The notes beneath the pieces were generated by a model. It worked only from the letters and a program-made list of their open reading frames with translations. It was not told the DNA's origin and made no database searches. A DNA stretch of 64,000 nt, taken from assembly GCA_965223085.1 (NCBI GenBank), contig OZ244981.1:2046001-2110000 (forward strand), in the 5' to 3' direction. This DNA comes from CBDCVO01 sp965223085 (GTDB lineage Bacteria; Pseudomonadota; Gammaproteobacteria; Ga0077536). Made by a program: the position numbers and the translations under genes. Positions 44,801-50,905 of the stretch are shown piece after piece; positions within the stretch are counted from its first letter, which is position 1, and each line of letters begins with the position of its first letter.

Positions 44801-46724
44801 CCCGAGTACGGCCACCCGCACGGTCAGCTTCACGGTTAACGATGGGGCTAGTAACAGTAATACTTTAACCCGGGATATTGGTATCACGGTGGTCAATGAT
44901 GTTCCGGTCATTACCGACCTGGGCGGTGACACTTTGGCCTATACCGAAGGCGCTGGCGCCGTGGTTATCGATCAGAGCACCAATGCCGCCGTGAGTGATA
45001 TCGACTCCGCAAACTTCGATACCGGCACCCTCTCGGTGAGCGTCTCTTCGGGTGGTGACACCGCCGAGGATATCCTGGCCATTCGCGATCAAGGCACGAT
45101 GGCCGGACAGGTTGGTGTCAGTGGTTCGAACGTCACTTACAACTTCGGCGCGGGTGCCATCCCCATTGGCACCTTTACCGGCGGCGCCTCAGGCGCCGAT
45201 CTTGTCATTACCTTGAACAATGCCGCGGATGCTACTGCCACTGCGGCGCTTATTCAGAACATCACTTATGAGAATACCGATACGGACAATCCGACCACGG
45301 GCGCGCGCACGGTCCGCTATGTATTGACCGATGGCGATGGGGGCACCAGTGCCGACTACGATACGACCGTCACTGTCACCGCTGTCAATGACGTTCCCGT
45401 CGCTGTTGGTAATACGGTAGTCACCAGTGAAGATACCGCTTTCCCCTTTGCGGTGGCCGATTTCGCCTTCACCGATGCTGAGGGTGATGCGCTGGTCAGT
45501 GCCCAGATCATGAATCTGAGTCTTAACGGTGGCACGCTGACCCACTCTGGAGGGATGGCGGTTAATGATGGCGATACGCTGACCGCGGCGCAGCTCGATA
45601 CGCTGATATACACGCCGCCGTCTAATCAGGGCGGCAACAACTTTGCGCGCTTTGATTACCGTGTCGATGATGCGGATAGCGGCACGGTGAGTGCGGCGAT
45701 GACGATTAATGTCCTAGCTGCGAATGATGCGCCGGTTATCACCTCTGATGGTGGTGGTGAGGCGGCGTTTATTACGCGCGCTGTTGGGGAGACGGATGTG
45801 ACGCGGGTGATGGCGACGGATCTGGATGGTGACGTGCTTAGATTTGAGGTTGTTGGGGGAGCGGATGCGGGTATTTTCACGCTTGACGCGGTGACGGGGG
45901 AGTTACGCCTAGCGGGGGTTGATGCGCCGGGTGCTTATGAGGTGATTGTGGGTGTTACGGATGGTCGGGGTGGTCGTGACCAGCAAGTGCTTGAGGTTGA
46001 GCTCACTGGTGCGCAGGAGATACTGGGTCCGATTGTGCCGTCTGAGGGCGGGGAGGGATCTCGTGGTCGCGATAATAATGAGGCGGTGGCGATTAATGTT
46101 GCTGCGGTGCGAGAGGAGCTTGATGTTGACGCGTTAGAGGAACAGGCCAAGGCGGCACATGTTCAAACGCTGATGTATGAGATCTTAGATGTTGAAGCGC
46201 CGGCTATTGAGCGTTTGCACGAGCAGCCAGTCTATCCGGTGCGAGAGGCGGTTGGTTATTCGGTTACGGCGGGGGAAGAGATGGGTGCGCCTGCGGTGGT
46301 GTCGGTCACGCCGGAGGCTGGGGATGAGTTGTGGGTGAATATGAACGGGCTTAACCGTCAGTTGTTCGTGGCGGCATTGGAACGGGCGTCGTCATCGATG
46401 TTGGAGCGTTTGAACGATGCGGCGGAGACGGAAATGGCGATACGACGTAGTGCGGAGTTCGCTGGGGTAATGGCCGCGGCAGGCATATTGAATATCTTGC
46501 TGAAAGCCAGTTCCTTGCTGGGGGCGACGATGGCCTCACTGCCGTTGTGGCGTTGGGTTGACCCTATTCCGGTACTCTCTACTAATGAAGACGAAAAACA
46601 ACGCTTCGAAAGCGCCAAAAAAGAAGCACAACAATATGAACAAGACGTCGGGGATGTACTCGATAAAAAGGGCAACTCACATATCGCGGCGGATACAGAT
46701 CCGGGCGAAAATTCGCGCGCGTAA
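32868..46724 (+). CDS. giant modular surface protein (LEPR-XLL, DUF4347, beta-helix, LamG, lectin-like, cadherin-like, tandem repeats)
   Basis: A 4618-residue protein, probably an envelope or adhesion protein. In order: LEPR-XLL motif (FEQLEPRVLLSGD, residues 29-41); DUF4347 (about 115-280, with THGD and YGCDFGRGE); a SLREAILAANN motif opening a right-handed beta-helix (285-570); LamG 1 (725-915); C-type-lectin-like 1 (995-1142); cadherin-like (1150-1215); LamG 2 (1221-1434); a choice-of-anchor-like module (1485-1645); lectin-like 2 (1650-1805); cadherin-like; PKD-like; an NHL-type propeller with repeated GPDGNLYV (1958-2221); LamG 3 (2325-2544); further cadherin-like modules; nine identical 133-residue repeats (2811-4007); two related modules; and a hydrophobic segment (4532-4570) before a charged tail. 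No conventional signal peptide, RTX nonapeptides or secretion genes are visible. Base use differs between sections. Module borders are estimates. Confidence 0.9.
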   Translation: MRFLPPLNFARQLRTWLGSAPKTSRPLRFEQLEPRVLLSGDLQAAIVPPEPDLDANPATDVDELANAIALAPGAAADLTAAGPEPQGTATQTDASVQDNGPTFEILALDAEASDETRSVVFVDTSIDGYELLADGIDPTAQVVLLDADQDGVAQIAATLADRSGIDAIHLITHGDVAALQIGTATLTVDVMAETYADELAVIRKALSADADILIYGCDFGRGELGKFAAERLSSLTGADIAASSDPTGAEALGGDWELEYVVGDVDTNVAFTVDVQANWYGTLETVTVTNTTDVANGTTTSIAALQANDGGDGISLREAILAANNTANAGAPDEVHFEITDPLVGGFHTISVAVGGLPGITEAVLIDATTDSDFGTTPVVALDGLSAGSVDGLSLLVGSDGSTIRGLVVHSFGNDGIQVDSSNNIIVGNYIGTDGVGDLGNAWDGITLSSTASNNRIGGTSVADRNLLSGNDNDGIWINGATYNIVQGNWIGLDASGGAQGNSFHGIGIDSSASGNLIGGTVANSGNRIGNNTWDGIAITNAGSTGNSIIGNTITGNGGLGIDIDNNNVTANDYSGTPPSPQHDADSGANDLQNYPDISTAEINGTDLSFYLDLRSAPTTQYRIEVFGIPAGQGDTAGHGEAYSYLGTTTITTDANGEYSNFVNLNGVTLSAGDLITATATVIDDPGQVGVDDVLAYGNTSEFAANVSVTATNTNPTDLAATSTVDGGLSINEDGGNNAYLEANDGDAIFGGLTSLSIEAQFQSTQLNSEAPHLLNYAVSGQNDEVTFLLSTMGSMGVAIDGQFRYMNTTETQALRDGNMHSVGVTWDSAAGDLHFYIDGNEVGAGYTGFKTGTTINGGGTIFVGAAQASAGVPGLPGQVAKSTLFDMRVFDDVRTASEIAANYRLTLPHNESGMIANWTFDKLSTDGVVTDEVSGNNLTVQRVSVGGGFTESDPSLVLQVTENAVNGTVVGTVAGIDAERQAAIATIVGADPNLRYDPVSDKFYKFDATTTVDWNTAQTIATNTTLGGVNGQLVTIRSAHENALVHDIQTSMMGSNVFWLGGGDFDDEGTWKWYDGSTASDTFWVGDQNGNASDASYANWSTNDPNDFGPGEDAALMRSDGLWQDVRDSNNANFIVEWDADEVLDTQQALSYSLVDDAGGRFAIDNDNGTITVADGSQLDYEAATSHDITVRVTDVDSNVYDEVVTIAVNDYLDVNNASIDLSSGIELNTDGGNDAYLIANDGGAVLGGLTSLSIEIQFATNDTTSFTPLYSYASPSNDNEFAFVFSGTDAYLYIADNDILLTGMDYSQLRDGTLQHLAVSWDNTNGDWAVYSNGKLIEQGTSHEIGNTIEVGGELVFGNEQDSLGGTFQADQAFRGTLHDIRIWDEVRSEADIALNWQQKIDPASIPSGLIANWQMDHFTAGLEVVDIVSGNNLSIGHVSGAGFVASVPNDELDVDENSANGTHVGYVVPTDPDLHNDIVSDGLFQEGPDPGLWTQYKDGQTLGPWTFEDPKGPTGVAAYHLGTYAESSPLGGHSIEFDGDGGELIYQDLATEVGRQYQVVFALSGDWATPGEVVQDVRVSAGGTSADFSVTEPPNWSLSNMLWAHRSLSFTATDTTTRLGFTSLDNTANSAGAVIADVQVIEIPASISTILNNDTSLSYDAATGKFYKVVTTPGNFNNALTAATTATLNGVGGQLGTIGSEYEQQLFLNFHAAAGSDIWLGATDVTTEGDWYWLDGANESELFWTGGGSGSAVAGQYVSTFSASDDPGEDNLRLHADGMWADQTGTASFAYVIEWDASEVLSNFTFSLTDDAGGRFAIDASTGEITVANGSLLDYETAASHDVTVEVTDAAGATYSEVINIAVNDVPVTSVTATGAPNTAAGSTYTLNLTADEDVASWTINWGDGTITTYVGDPSSVTHSYSADLAGLMLDITVSATDGSGQHFESVLLAPAYGGDYVARFDGDAGTPLSTFAPFTDGIDGHANIVIMPSGNYLVSGVNSGNILEYQPDGTLVGDFVAASDPNLSNPGGMAYGPDGNLYVADYGSGQVLRYDGVTGTYIDDFVASGLTSPLGLEFGPDGNLYVANRGSAGVLRYDGQTSVLDSGFNVAGISGAEDLTFGPDGNVYVGGTSGVTRVDAVTGATSTFVATGAGGLGLAAGVEFGPDGNLYVGDQNNNVIRRYNGSTGVYIDDYAAGVMGPAFIEFTPDHRVTVGTGVNQQVPSAQATAEDTALVFSTAGGNAISVDDGTTSTAAELQVRLTTLNGTITLSQTTGLSFPGGSNGSSHMVMWGTEADINAALEGATFTPDPDYNGPVTIDVETKIAAGLHGHYEFENAGDLGQDTSVGALQSGTINGNVTLDNDATRGNVLSLGGDGDYIDITSTFGDPSDLTLSAWVKYTTTDIWAGTVISLGDVAMIRVEDSAHGTNGQFYDGTTWQPTSTVLNLDDGQWHHIAFTFDDTADTQVLYVDGVAVNTTNYTGSIDWAGGFSNTRIGAHPGPAAPNFDFNGNIDGVRVYTRALTADEIAAVANDAAADLDTINVTVDPINDAPTISFTDNQNVNEDQILSFNSGNGNLITIGDVDAGANPLEVTLSVNNGTLSLSQTTGLAFSTGDGTNDSSMTFQGSAADINAALDGLVYDSSLHYYGSDTLVVSVDDLGNNGTGGAQNDSVNIALAVDPVNDQPLISYNVSNNGTEDTPYTFSVASGKKIEIVDRDDAGGIMELTLSAADGMLTFSQTTGLSFTTGDGTLDSLIVVRGTEADLNAAMDGMTLTPDADFNGATTVTATVNDLGNTGGGDLTRMVNVPVTFAVVNDAPVEASIEGAALAYTENAGAVVITNTLALSDVDDTQLESALIQITGNYATGEDVLSFVDQNGITGSWNAVTGAMSLSGTATVAHYQSALRSITYQNSSDDPSTATRTVSFTVNDGASNSNTLTRDIGITVVNDAPVEASIEGAALAYTENAGAVVITNTLALSDVDDTQLESALIQITGNYATGEDVLSFVDQNGITGSWNAVTGAMNLSGTATVAHYQSALRSITYQNSSDDPSTATRTVSFTVNDGASNSNTLTRDIGITVVNDAPVEASIEGAALAYTENAGAVVITNTLALSDVDDTQLESALIQITGNYATGEDVLSFVDQNGITGSWNAVTGAMSLSGTATVAHYQSALRSITYQNSSDDPSTATRTVSFTVNDGASNSNTLTRDIGITVVNDAPVEASIEGAALAYTENAGAVVITNTLALSDVDDTQLESALIQITGNYATGEDVLSFVDQNGITGSWNAVTGAMNLSGTATVAHYQSALRSITYQNSSDDPSTATRTVSFTVNDGASNSNTLTRDIGITVVNDAPVEASIEGAALAYTENAGAVVITNTLALSDVDDTQLESALIQITGNYATGEDVLSFVDQNGITGSWNAVTGAMSLSGTATVAHYQSALRSITYQNSSDDPSTATRTVSFTVNDGASNSNTLTRDIGITVVNDAPVEASIEGAALAYTENAGAVVITNTLALSDVDDTQLESALIQITGNYATGEDVLSFVDQNGITGSWNAVTGAMSLSGTATVAHYQSALRSITYQNSSDDPSTATRTVSFTVNDGASNSNTLTRDIGITVVNDAPVEASIEGAALAYTENAGAVVITNTLALSDVDDTQLESALIQITGNYATGEDVLSFVDQNGITGSWNAVTGAMNLSGTATVAHYQSALRSITYQNSSDDPSTATRTVSFTVNDGASNSNTLTRDIGITVVNDAPVEASIEGAALAYTENAGAVVITNTLALSDVDDTQLESALIQITGNYATGEDVLSFVDQNGITGSWNAVTGAMNLSGTATVAHYQSALRSITYQNSSDDPSTATRTVSFTVNDGASNSNTLTRDIGITVVNDAPVEASIEGAALAYTENAGAVVITNTLALSDVDDTQLESALIQITGNYATGEDVLSFVDQNGITGSWNAVTGAMSLSGTATVAHYQSALRSITYQNSSDDPSTATRTVSFTVNDGASNSNTLTRDIGITVVNDVPVITDLGGDTLAYTEGAGAVVIDQSTNAAVSDIDSANFDTGTLSVSVSSGGDTAEDILAIRDQGTMAGQVGVSGSNVTYNFGAGAIPIGTFTGGASGADLVITLNNAADATATAALIQNITYENTDTDNPTTGARTVRYVLTDGDGGTSADYDTTVTVTAVNDVPVAVGNTVVTSEDTAFPFAVADFAFTDAEGDALVSAQIMNLSLNGGTLTHSGGMAVNDGDTLTAAQLDTLIYTPPSNQGGNNFARFDYRVDDADSGTVSAAMTINVLAANDAPVITSDGGGEAAFITRAVGETDVTRVMATDLDGDVLRFEVVGGADAGIFTLDAVTGELRLAGVDAPGAYEVIVGVTDGRGGRDQQVLEVELTGAQEILGPIVPSEGGEGSRGRDNNEAVAINVAAVREELDVDALEEQAKAAHVQTLMYEILDVEAPAIERLHEQPVYPVREAVGYSVTAGEEMGAPAVVSVTPEAGDELWVNMNGLNRQLFVAALERASSSMLERLNDAAETEMAIRRSAEFAGVMAAAGILNILLKASSLLGATMASLPLWRWVDPIPVLSTNEDEKQRFESAKKEAQQYEQDVGDVLDKKGNSHIAADTDPGENSRA
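41298..44888 (+). repeat. nine tandem copies of a 399-bp coding unit
   Basis: Nine head-to-tail 399-bp units (133 codons each, in frame), starting at 41298, 41697, 42096, 42495, 42894, 43293, 43692, 44091 and 44490. Reading them side by side I find one variable base, at unit position 236 (41533 in copy 1): AGT (Ser) or AAT (Asn) in GAM(S/N)LSGT. The order of states is S N S N S S N N S. The flanking half-units diverge abruptly. Each unit encodes a cadherin-like fold module starting VVNDAPVEASIEGAALAYTE. Confidence 0.97.
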
Positions 46725-46727
46725 TCA

Positions 46728-46744
46728 TCTGTGAGATTCACAGA
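46728..46744 (+). terminator. hairpin after the giant gene, possible terminator
   Basis: A perfect 7-bp stem (TCTGTGA, loop GAT, TCACAGA) begins four bases after the stop codon of the giant gene. It is followed by CTTCGTTGCTTTG, only moderately T-rich, so intrinsic termination is uncertain. A second stem, TGCGCGC-GTA-GCGCGCA, lies at 46878-46894. Confidence 0.35.
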
Positions 46745-46947
46745 CTTCGTTGCTTTGCTAGCAGCAAAAAGTCCTGGGGATTGACACGAACTCAGCGGGC
46801 AACTATGTTGTCGCCTATGGTGACGCTGAATATTATTTATGCCGGCAAATTTCTGTCCCTAGGCGGGCTACGTCTACTGCGCGCGTAGCGCGCACACCTT
46901 TCTCCCTCGTTACTTAATCAAACCTCATGGCCGCATAGCAGCCGAGC

Positions 46948-47004
46948 ATGCTGTTATACGTTCTACTTGCGTATCACGAGATCGACGTCTCGTCACAGTT
47001 TTGA
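46948..47004 (+). CDS. possible leucine-rich leader peptide of leuA
   Basis: An 18-codon frame, MLLYVLLAYHEIDVSSQF, ends nine bases before the leuA start. Four of its first seven residues are Leu, encoded by CTG, TTA, CTA and CTT. Leu-codon-rich leaders commonly control leuA by attenuation, but here there is no room for a terminator between the frame and leuA, so coupling or leader-stalling would be the mechanism if it is real. The ribosome-binding site is weak. This could be chance. Confidence 0.35.
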   Translation: MLLYVLLAYHEIDVSSQF

Positions 47005-47013
47005 GATCCCATC

Positions 47014-48729
47014 ATGTTGCATGACCCCAGTGGAAAATATCGGGCCTTCCCGCCTATAGATTTATCTGATCGTCAGTGGCCCTCGCGGCAAATTATCGAG
47101 TCGCCGCGTTGGTGCAGTGTTGACCTGAGGGATGGCAATCAAGCCCTAATCGAGCCGATGAGCATTGCGCGCAAGTGGCGCCTCTTTCGCTGCCTCGTTG
47201 CTGCGGGATTCAAAGAAATCGAAGTCGGCTTTCCGGCCGCATCGCAAACCGACTTCGATTTTGTACGAGAGCTTGTCACCAGCGGGGAGATACCGAGCGA
47301 TGTATCGATACAAGTATTGACACAAGCGCGTGACGATCTGATCGAGCGCACGTTCGACGCTGTTACAGGCGCACACAAAGTTATAGTGCACGTCTACAAT
47401 GCCACTTCGCCGGTGTTCCGACGAGTGGTGTTCGCCCAGGATCGCACAGGAATCAAGCAAATTGCGGTAACGGCCGCGCAGCTTATGCGATCTTTAGCCG
47501 ACGCGCGACCCGAAACGCAATGGCAATTTGAATATAGCCCCGAGACGTTTACTGCGACCGAGCTCGACTTCGCACGCGACATCTGCGCGGCAGTTATCGA
47601 CATCTGGCAACCAAGCCCCGGGGCGAAAGCTATTCTCAATTTGCCCGCCACCGTCGAAGTCGCGGCTCCGAACTATTATGCGGATCAAATCGAATGGATG
47701 GACCGGCATTTGCCCCAGCGCGACGCCGTGACCTTGTCGTTGCATCCACATAACGATCGCGGTACCGGGGTGGCCGCTGCAGAATTAGGTTTACTGGCTG
47801 GCGCGGATCGTGTCGAGGGTTGTTTGTTTGGCAATGGTGAGCGCACTGGCAACGTCGACATCGTCACTTTGGCGCTCAATATGTATACACAAGGCATACA
47901 TCCCGGCCTCGATTTTTCAAATATCGACCTCGTTGCGCACACCGTAGAAGCGTGCACACAATTGCCGATTCATCCTCGACATCCTTATGTGGGCGACCTT
48001 GTTTTCACGGCTTTTTCTGGTTCCCATCAAGATGCGATCAAAAAAGGTTTTGCGGCGCAGGAACCCGACCAGTTCTGGGAAATCCCCTATATTCCCCTGG
48101 ACCCGGCCGATGTTGGTCGCACCTATGCATCTGTAGTCCGTGTGAACAGCCAATCTGGAAAAGGCGGGATCGCCTACCTGTTGGAGCGGGATGTTGGCTA
48201 CCAGCTCCCGCGGCGCTTGCAGATCGAATTTAGCACTGTCGTGCAGCCCATCGCTGACGCACATGGTCGCGAGCTCGATTCTGAGAAGCTGCACGATGTA
48301 TTCGTTGCGGAATACTTACGGCAAAATGGCCCTTGTCGCTATTTATCACATCAAGTGAGTCGACTTCACAATGGCGCCATCGAATTACGCCTAGCAGTTC
48401 TTATCGGCGCTGAAGAAAAACAGATCATCGGGCGCGGGCAAGAGCAGGTCGAGGCATGCGTGAGCGCGCTCGGGTTTGACTGCCGCATACAGTCCAAGTT
48501 GGCCCAATTAATCGACAACCGTGACCGCACTGTGGTTTATTTAGAAATAACACATCCTGAACTTGCCGGTTCGTTGTTTGGGGTCGGCGTCGATCGCGAT
48601 ATCGTCGGAGCAGAGGTACGCGCGGTATTATCCGCATACAATCGACTAGCCGCACGGGTGAACAAGATCGGTGATGAGTGGCCAACCGCTACGAAGCGTG
48701 CGGGCATGTCTTATCGTAGAGCGGGTTAA
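47014..48729 (+). CDS. leuA: 2-isopropylmalate synthase (LeuA type 2)
   Basis: Condenses acetyl-CoA with 2-ketoisovalerate, the committed step of leucine synthesis. The 571-residue protein is the long type 2 form found in Pseudomonas, actinobacteria and fungi. Visible: the SVDLRDGNQAL substrate/metal motif near residue 37, LHPHNDRGTG with metal His residues near 245, FGNGERTGN near residue 273, and a C-terminal LeuA dimer domain for leucine feedback. No other leu genes are in the window. It is flanked by the giant gene and an accessory region. Confidence 0.96.
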   Translation: MLHDPSGKYRAFPPIDLSDRQWPSRQIIESPRWCSVDLRDGNQALIEPMSIARKWRLFRCLVAAGFKEIEVGFPAASQTDFDFVRELVTSGEIPSDVSIQVLTQARDDLIERTFDAVTGAHKVIVHVYNATSPVFRRVVFAQDRTGIKQIAVTAAQLMRSLADARPETQWQFEYSPETFTATELDFARDICAAVIDIWQPSPGAKAILNLPATVEVAAPNYYADQIEWMDRHLPQRDAVTLSLHPHNDRGTGVAAAELGLLAGADRVEGCLFGNGERTGNVDIVTLALNMYTQGIHPGLDFSNIDLVAHTVEACTQLPIHPRHPYVGDLVFTAFSGSHQDAIKKGFAAQEPDQFWEIPYIPLDPADVGRTYASVVRVNSQSGKGGIAYLLERDVGYQLPRRLQIEFSTVVQPIADAHGRELDSEKLHDVFVAEYLRQNGPCRYLSHQVSRLHNGAIELRLAVLIGAEEKQIIGRGQEQVEACVSALGFDCRIQSKLAQLIDNRDRTVVYLEITHPELAGSLFGVGVDRDIVGAEVRAVLSAYNRLAARVNKIGDEWPTATKRAGMSYRRAG

Positions 48730-48844
48730 TGTTGCGTTGCGCCAATTACCTTGGGTGGCGCCGTAGGAACACCACAGTTATAGTCTTTGCACTCGGCTCG
48801 AAATTTTGCGACGAAAACACTTTTACCGAAACTGGGAGAGACGC

Positions 48845-49921
48845 ATGCAAGTCGGCTTGTTGATGGTATGGCAGAATTTTATGGACGGTCTGAGTGATCG
48901 TGAGGTCTACGAACGCGACACCTATCTAGCTGGCCTCGCCGAACCATTTGGTTTTGACACCTTGGGCTCCGTAGAGCACCATTTTTACAACTACGCCATG
49001 GCGCCAGACGTTACTCAGACGCTGTCCTATTTTGCGGCGAAAACCAGTCGCATAAAGTTGCTCACCGGCGCGGTGATCCTACCCTGGCACTTGCAACCCG
49101 TACGTACGGTCGAGCGTATGACTTTGCTGGATCACTTCAGTCAGGGACGCGCTTTGTTCGGCATCGGCCGTGGCCTCGCGCGGCGCGAATATCTCGATTT
49201 TGGCCTCGATATGAACGAGGCGAGAGGTCGCTTCAATGAGGCGGCGGAGATCATTATCAAGGGCCTGGAGACGGGTTATGTCGAAGCAGATGGCGAATAC
49301 TTCAAGCAAAGGCGTGTGCAAATTCGCCCGGGTCCTTTTGCGAGTTGGCGGGATCGTTTCTACGCCGTCGGGATGTCTTCCGACTCCGTTCCCATAGTCG
49401 CGCGACTAGGGGCGAAGATGATGACCTTTGCGCAGAAACCGTGGGGTGAAATGGGGCCGCATTTCGACAACTATCGAACGCTCTATGAGCAACATCATCA
49501 GCACGCGGCGCCCGCCCCGGTCTGTGTTGACTTCATGTGTTGCGACGAAAGTGCAGAGCGTGCCGAGAAGCTCGCGCGAGAACATATGGCGAACTATTAT
49601 ATTACGGTAATGGAACACTACGAGATGGCGAGCGATCATTTCACGAACATGAAGGGTTACAAGGACTATGCTAACAACGCGGAACTTCTCCGGGACATTG
49701 GGCTGGAGGCCGCGGGGAACGCTTTCGTCGATATCAACACCTGGGGAACGCCGCAACAGATCCTCGAGCAACTCGAGGATCGTCGACGCCAAATTGGCGA
49801 TTTTGATCTCACAATTCAGGTGAGCTACGGCGGTATGACCCGCGATAACGCGGAGCATAGCATGCGCTTATTTTCGCAGCATGTACTGCCCGAAGTGCAA
49901 TCCTGGAAAGCCGCTGCATAA
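48845..49921 (+). CDS. LLM-class flavin-dependent monooxygenase (luciferase-like)
   Basis: A 358-residue bacterial-luciferase-fold protein (TIM barrel using FMNH2 or F420). Visible: SVEHHFYNYAMAPD near residue 38, LTGAVILPWHLQPVRTVERM, SQGRALFGIGRGLARREY, and the C-terminal DLTIQVSYGG. Relatives include limonene and alkane-type monooxygenases. Start ATG 48845 follows GGGAGAG; an upstream frame from 48806 has no site. The substrate is unknown. It opens the accessory catabolic region after leuA. Confidence 0.88.
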   Translation: MQVGLLMVWQNFMDGLSDREVYERDTYLAGLAEPFGFDTLGSVEHHFYNYAMAPDVTQTLSYFAAKTSRIKLLTGAVILPWHLQPVRTVERMTLLDHFSQGRALFGIGRGLARREYLDFGLDMNEARGRFNEAAEIIIKGLETGYVEADGEYFKQRRVQIRPGPFASWRDRFYAVGMSSDSVPIVARLGAKMMTFAQKPWGEMGPHFDNYRTLYEQHHQHAAPAPVCVDFMCCDESAERAEKLAREHMANYYITVMEHYEMASDHFTNMKGYKDYANNAELLRDIGLEAAGNAFVDINTWGTPQQILEQLEDRRRQIGDFDLTIQVSYGGMTRDNAEHSMRLFSQHVLPEVQSWKAAA

Positions 49922-50019
49922 ATCACTGTCGCAATGTGAGGTATCTGGGAATACCTGCAGAGGCTTGGTGACGAAGATGCCCGAGTTTCACTAAGGGCGG
50001 GGCGACCAGAAGAGCTGTC

Positions 50020-50058
50020 AACCCAGATATTGCAAGAGGACCGCACAATATCTGGGTT
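50020..50058. repeat. short inverted-repeat element (copy 5)
   Basis: A compact palindrome: arm AACCCAGATATTGC and its inverted partner GCACAATATCTGGGTT with a loop of about nine bases, 39 bp in all. The arms match the repeat-family core with G-to-A changes. It lies between the monooxygenase and the lipoprotein gene. Confidence 0.65.
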
Positions 50059-50109
50059 AAAGCGCACCGCATCGGTCCCGATAGATAATAAGCGCACTCA
50101 ATTATTACT

Positions 50110-50856
50110 ATGCGAGCGATGTTTCGAGCCCTGCCGCGTTGCTTATTGTCGTTGGTTTCAGCGTTGCTTGCGGCGTGCGCGTTGGTCCCGGCAGATCCAC
50201 AGTCGAGCACGACGACAACGCCGGTAACACCGCGCCACAATGACATCGTAGACGACGACGCGCGCTGGTTTCAATCTTGTTTCCGGATGCCATTCGACGC
50301 CCAAGGCAAGCCTGTTTGGGCGACCGATCTCGTAATCAGTGATCGCGTGTTGAGCGTTGTTCTCGATGCCCATCGAGAGCACATACAATTTTGGCGTTTT
50401 CACCGCCGCGCGGCCCCCGATGCAGCGGGTCACCAGTTGAGCTTAATCGTATACGCCCCGCCTACGAGTTATGCGTCGATAACGACAGCGATCGACGCAC
50501 ACAGCGTCCTCGCAACGCTGAGGAGTCAAGGGTATTTGAACGAGGTTCAACACGATTGTCGGCACTGGGAAGATCCCACGGATGTGGCCGCGACGAGTGA
50601 TCAGTCATGGTCCCCGGAAGTGCAACGCGCGTGGCCGTATTTCATTATGGGTGTCAGTGCGAATTGGTTGGCACTCGTGCAAGCTTACGCCGTCGAATTG
50701 GAAAGTCACAATAAAACTCTACCCGAAGTTTACTCGAGCGTAGAGGAGAGCATGGCGGAACTATGGGCCCGGCATGCACAACACGCCTATTTCCACCACT
50801 TAAGCGCCGTGTTTGGCTATAAGCCGATGCTGTTGCAGAAATGGATCCAATTCTAA
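50110..50856 (+). CDS. putative lipoprotein of unknown function
   Basis: A 248-residue protein with a signal sequence (MRAMFRALPRCLLSLVSALL) and lipobox ALLAAC (Cys23). The mature part is rich in Trp, His and aromatic residues (residues about 50-110: DDDARWFQSCFRMPF, EHIQFWRFHRR) and ends in a helical section with WARHAQHAYFHHLSAVFGYKP. I do not recognise the family. It is convergent with the VOC-protein gene. Confidence 0.75.
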   Translation: MRAMFRALPRCLLSLVSALLAACALVPADPQSSTTTTPVTPRHNDIVDDDARWFQSCFRMPFDAQGKPVWATDLVISDRVLSVVLDAHREHIQFWRFHRRAAPDAAGHQLSLIVYAPPTSYASITTAIDAHSVLATLRSQGYLNEVQHDCRHWEDPTDVAATSDQSWSPEVQRAWPYFIMGVSANWLALVQAYAVELESHNKTLPEVYSSVEESMAELWARHAQHAYFHHLSAVFGYKPMLLQKWIQF

Positions 50857-50905
50857 CAAACCCGCATTTTGCTCGATGCACGATGACACGAGCGTGTACT
50901 GGTAA

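Noticed and set aside
41298..44888. CRISPR-like periodic array
   Set aside because: The units are directly adjacent, 399 bp long, in frame and coding; there are no spacers and no cas genes.
32868..46724. Type I secreted RTX adhesin
   Set aside because: No glycine-rich RTX nonapeptides or adjacent ABC/HlyD/TolC genes were seen, and the end has a hydrophobic segment and not a typical RTX secretion signal.
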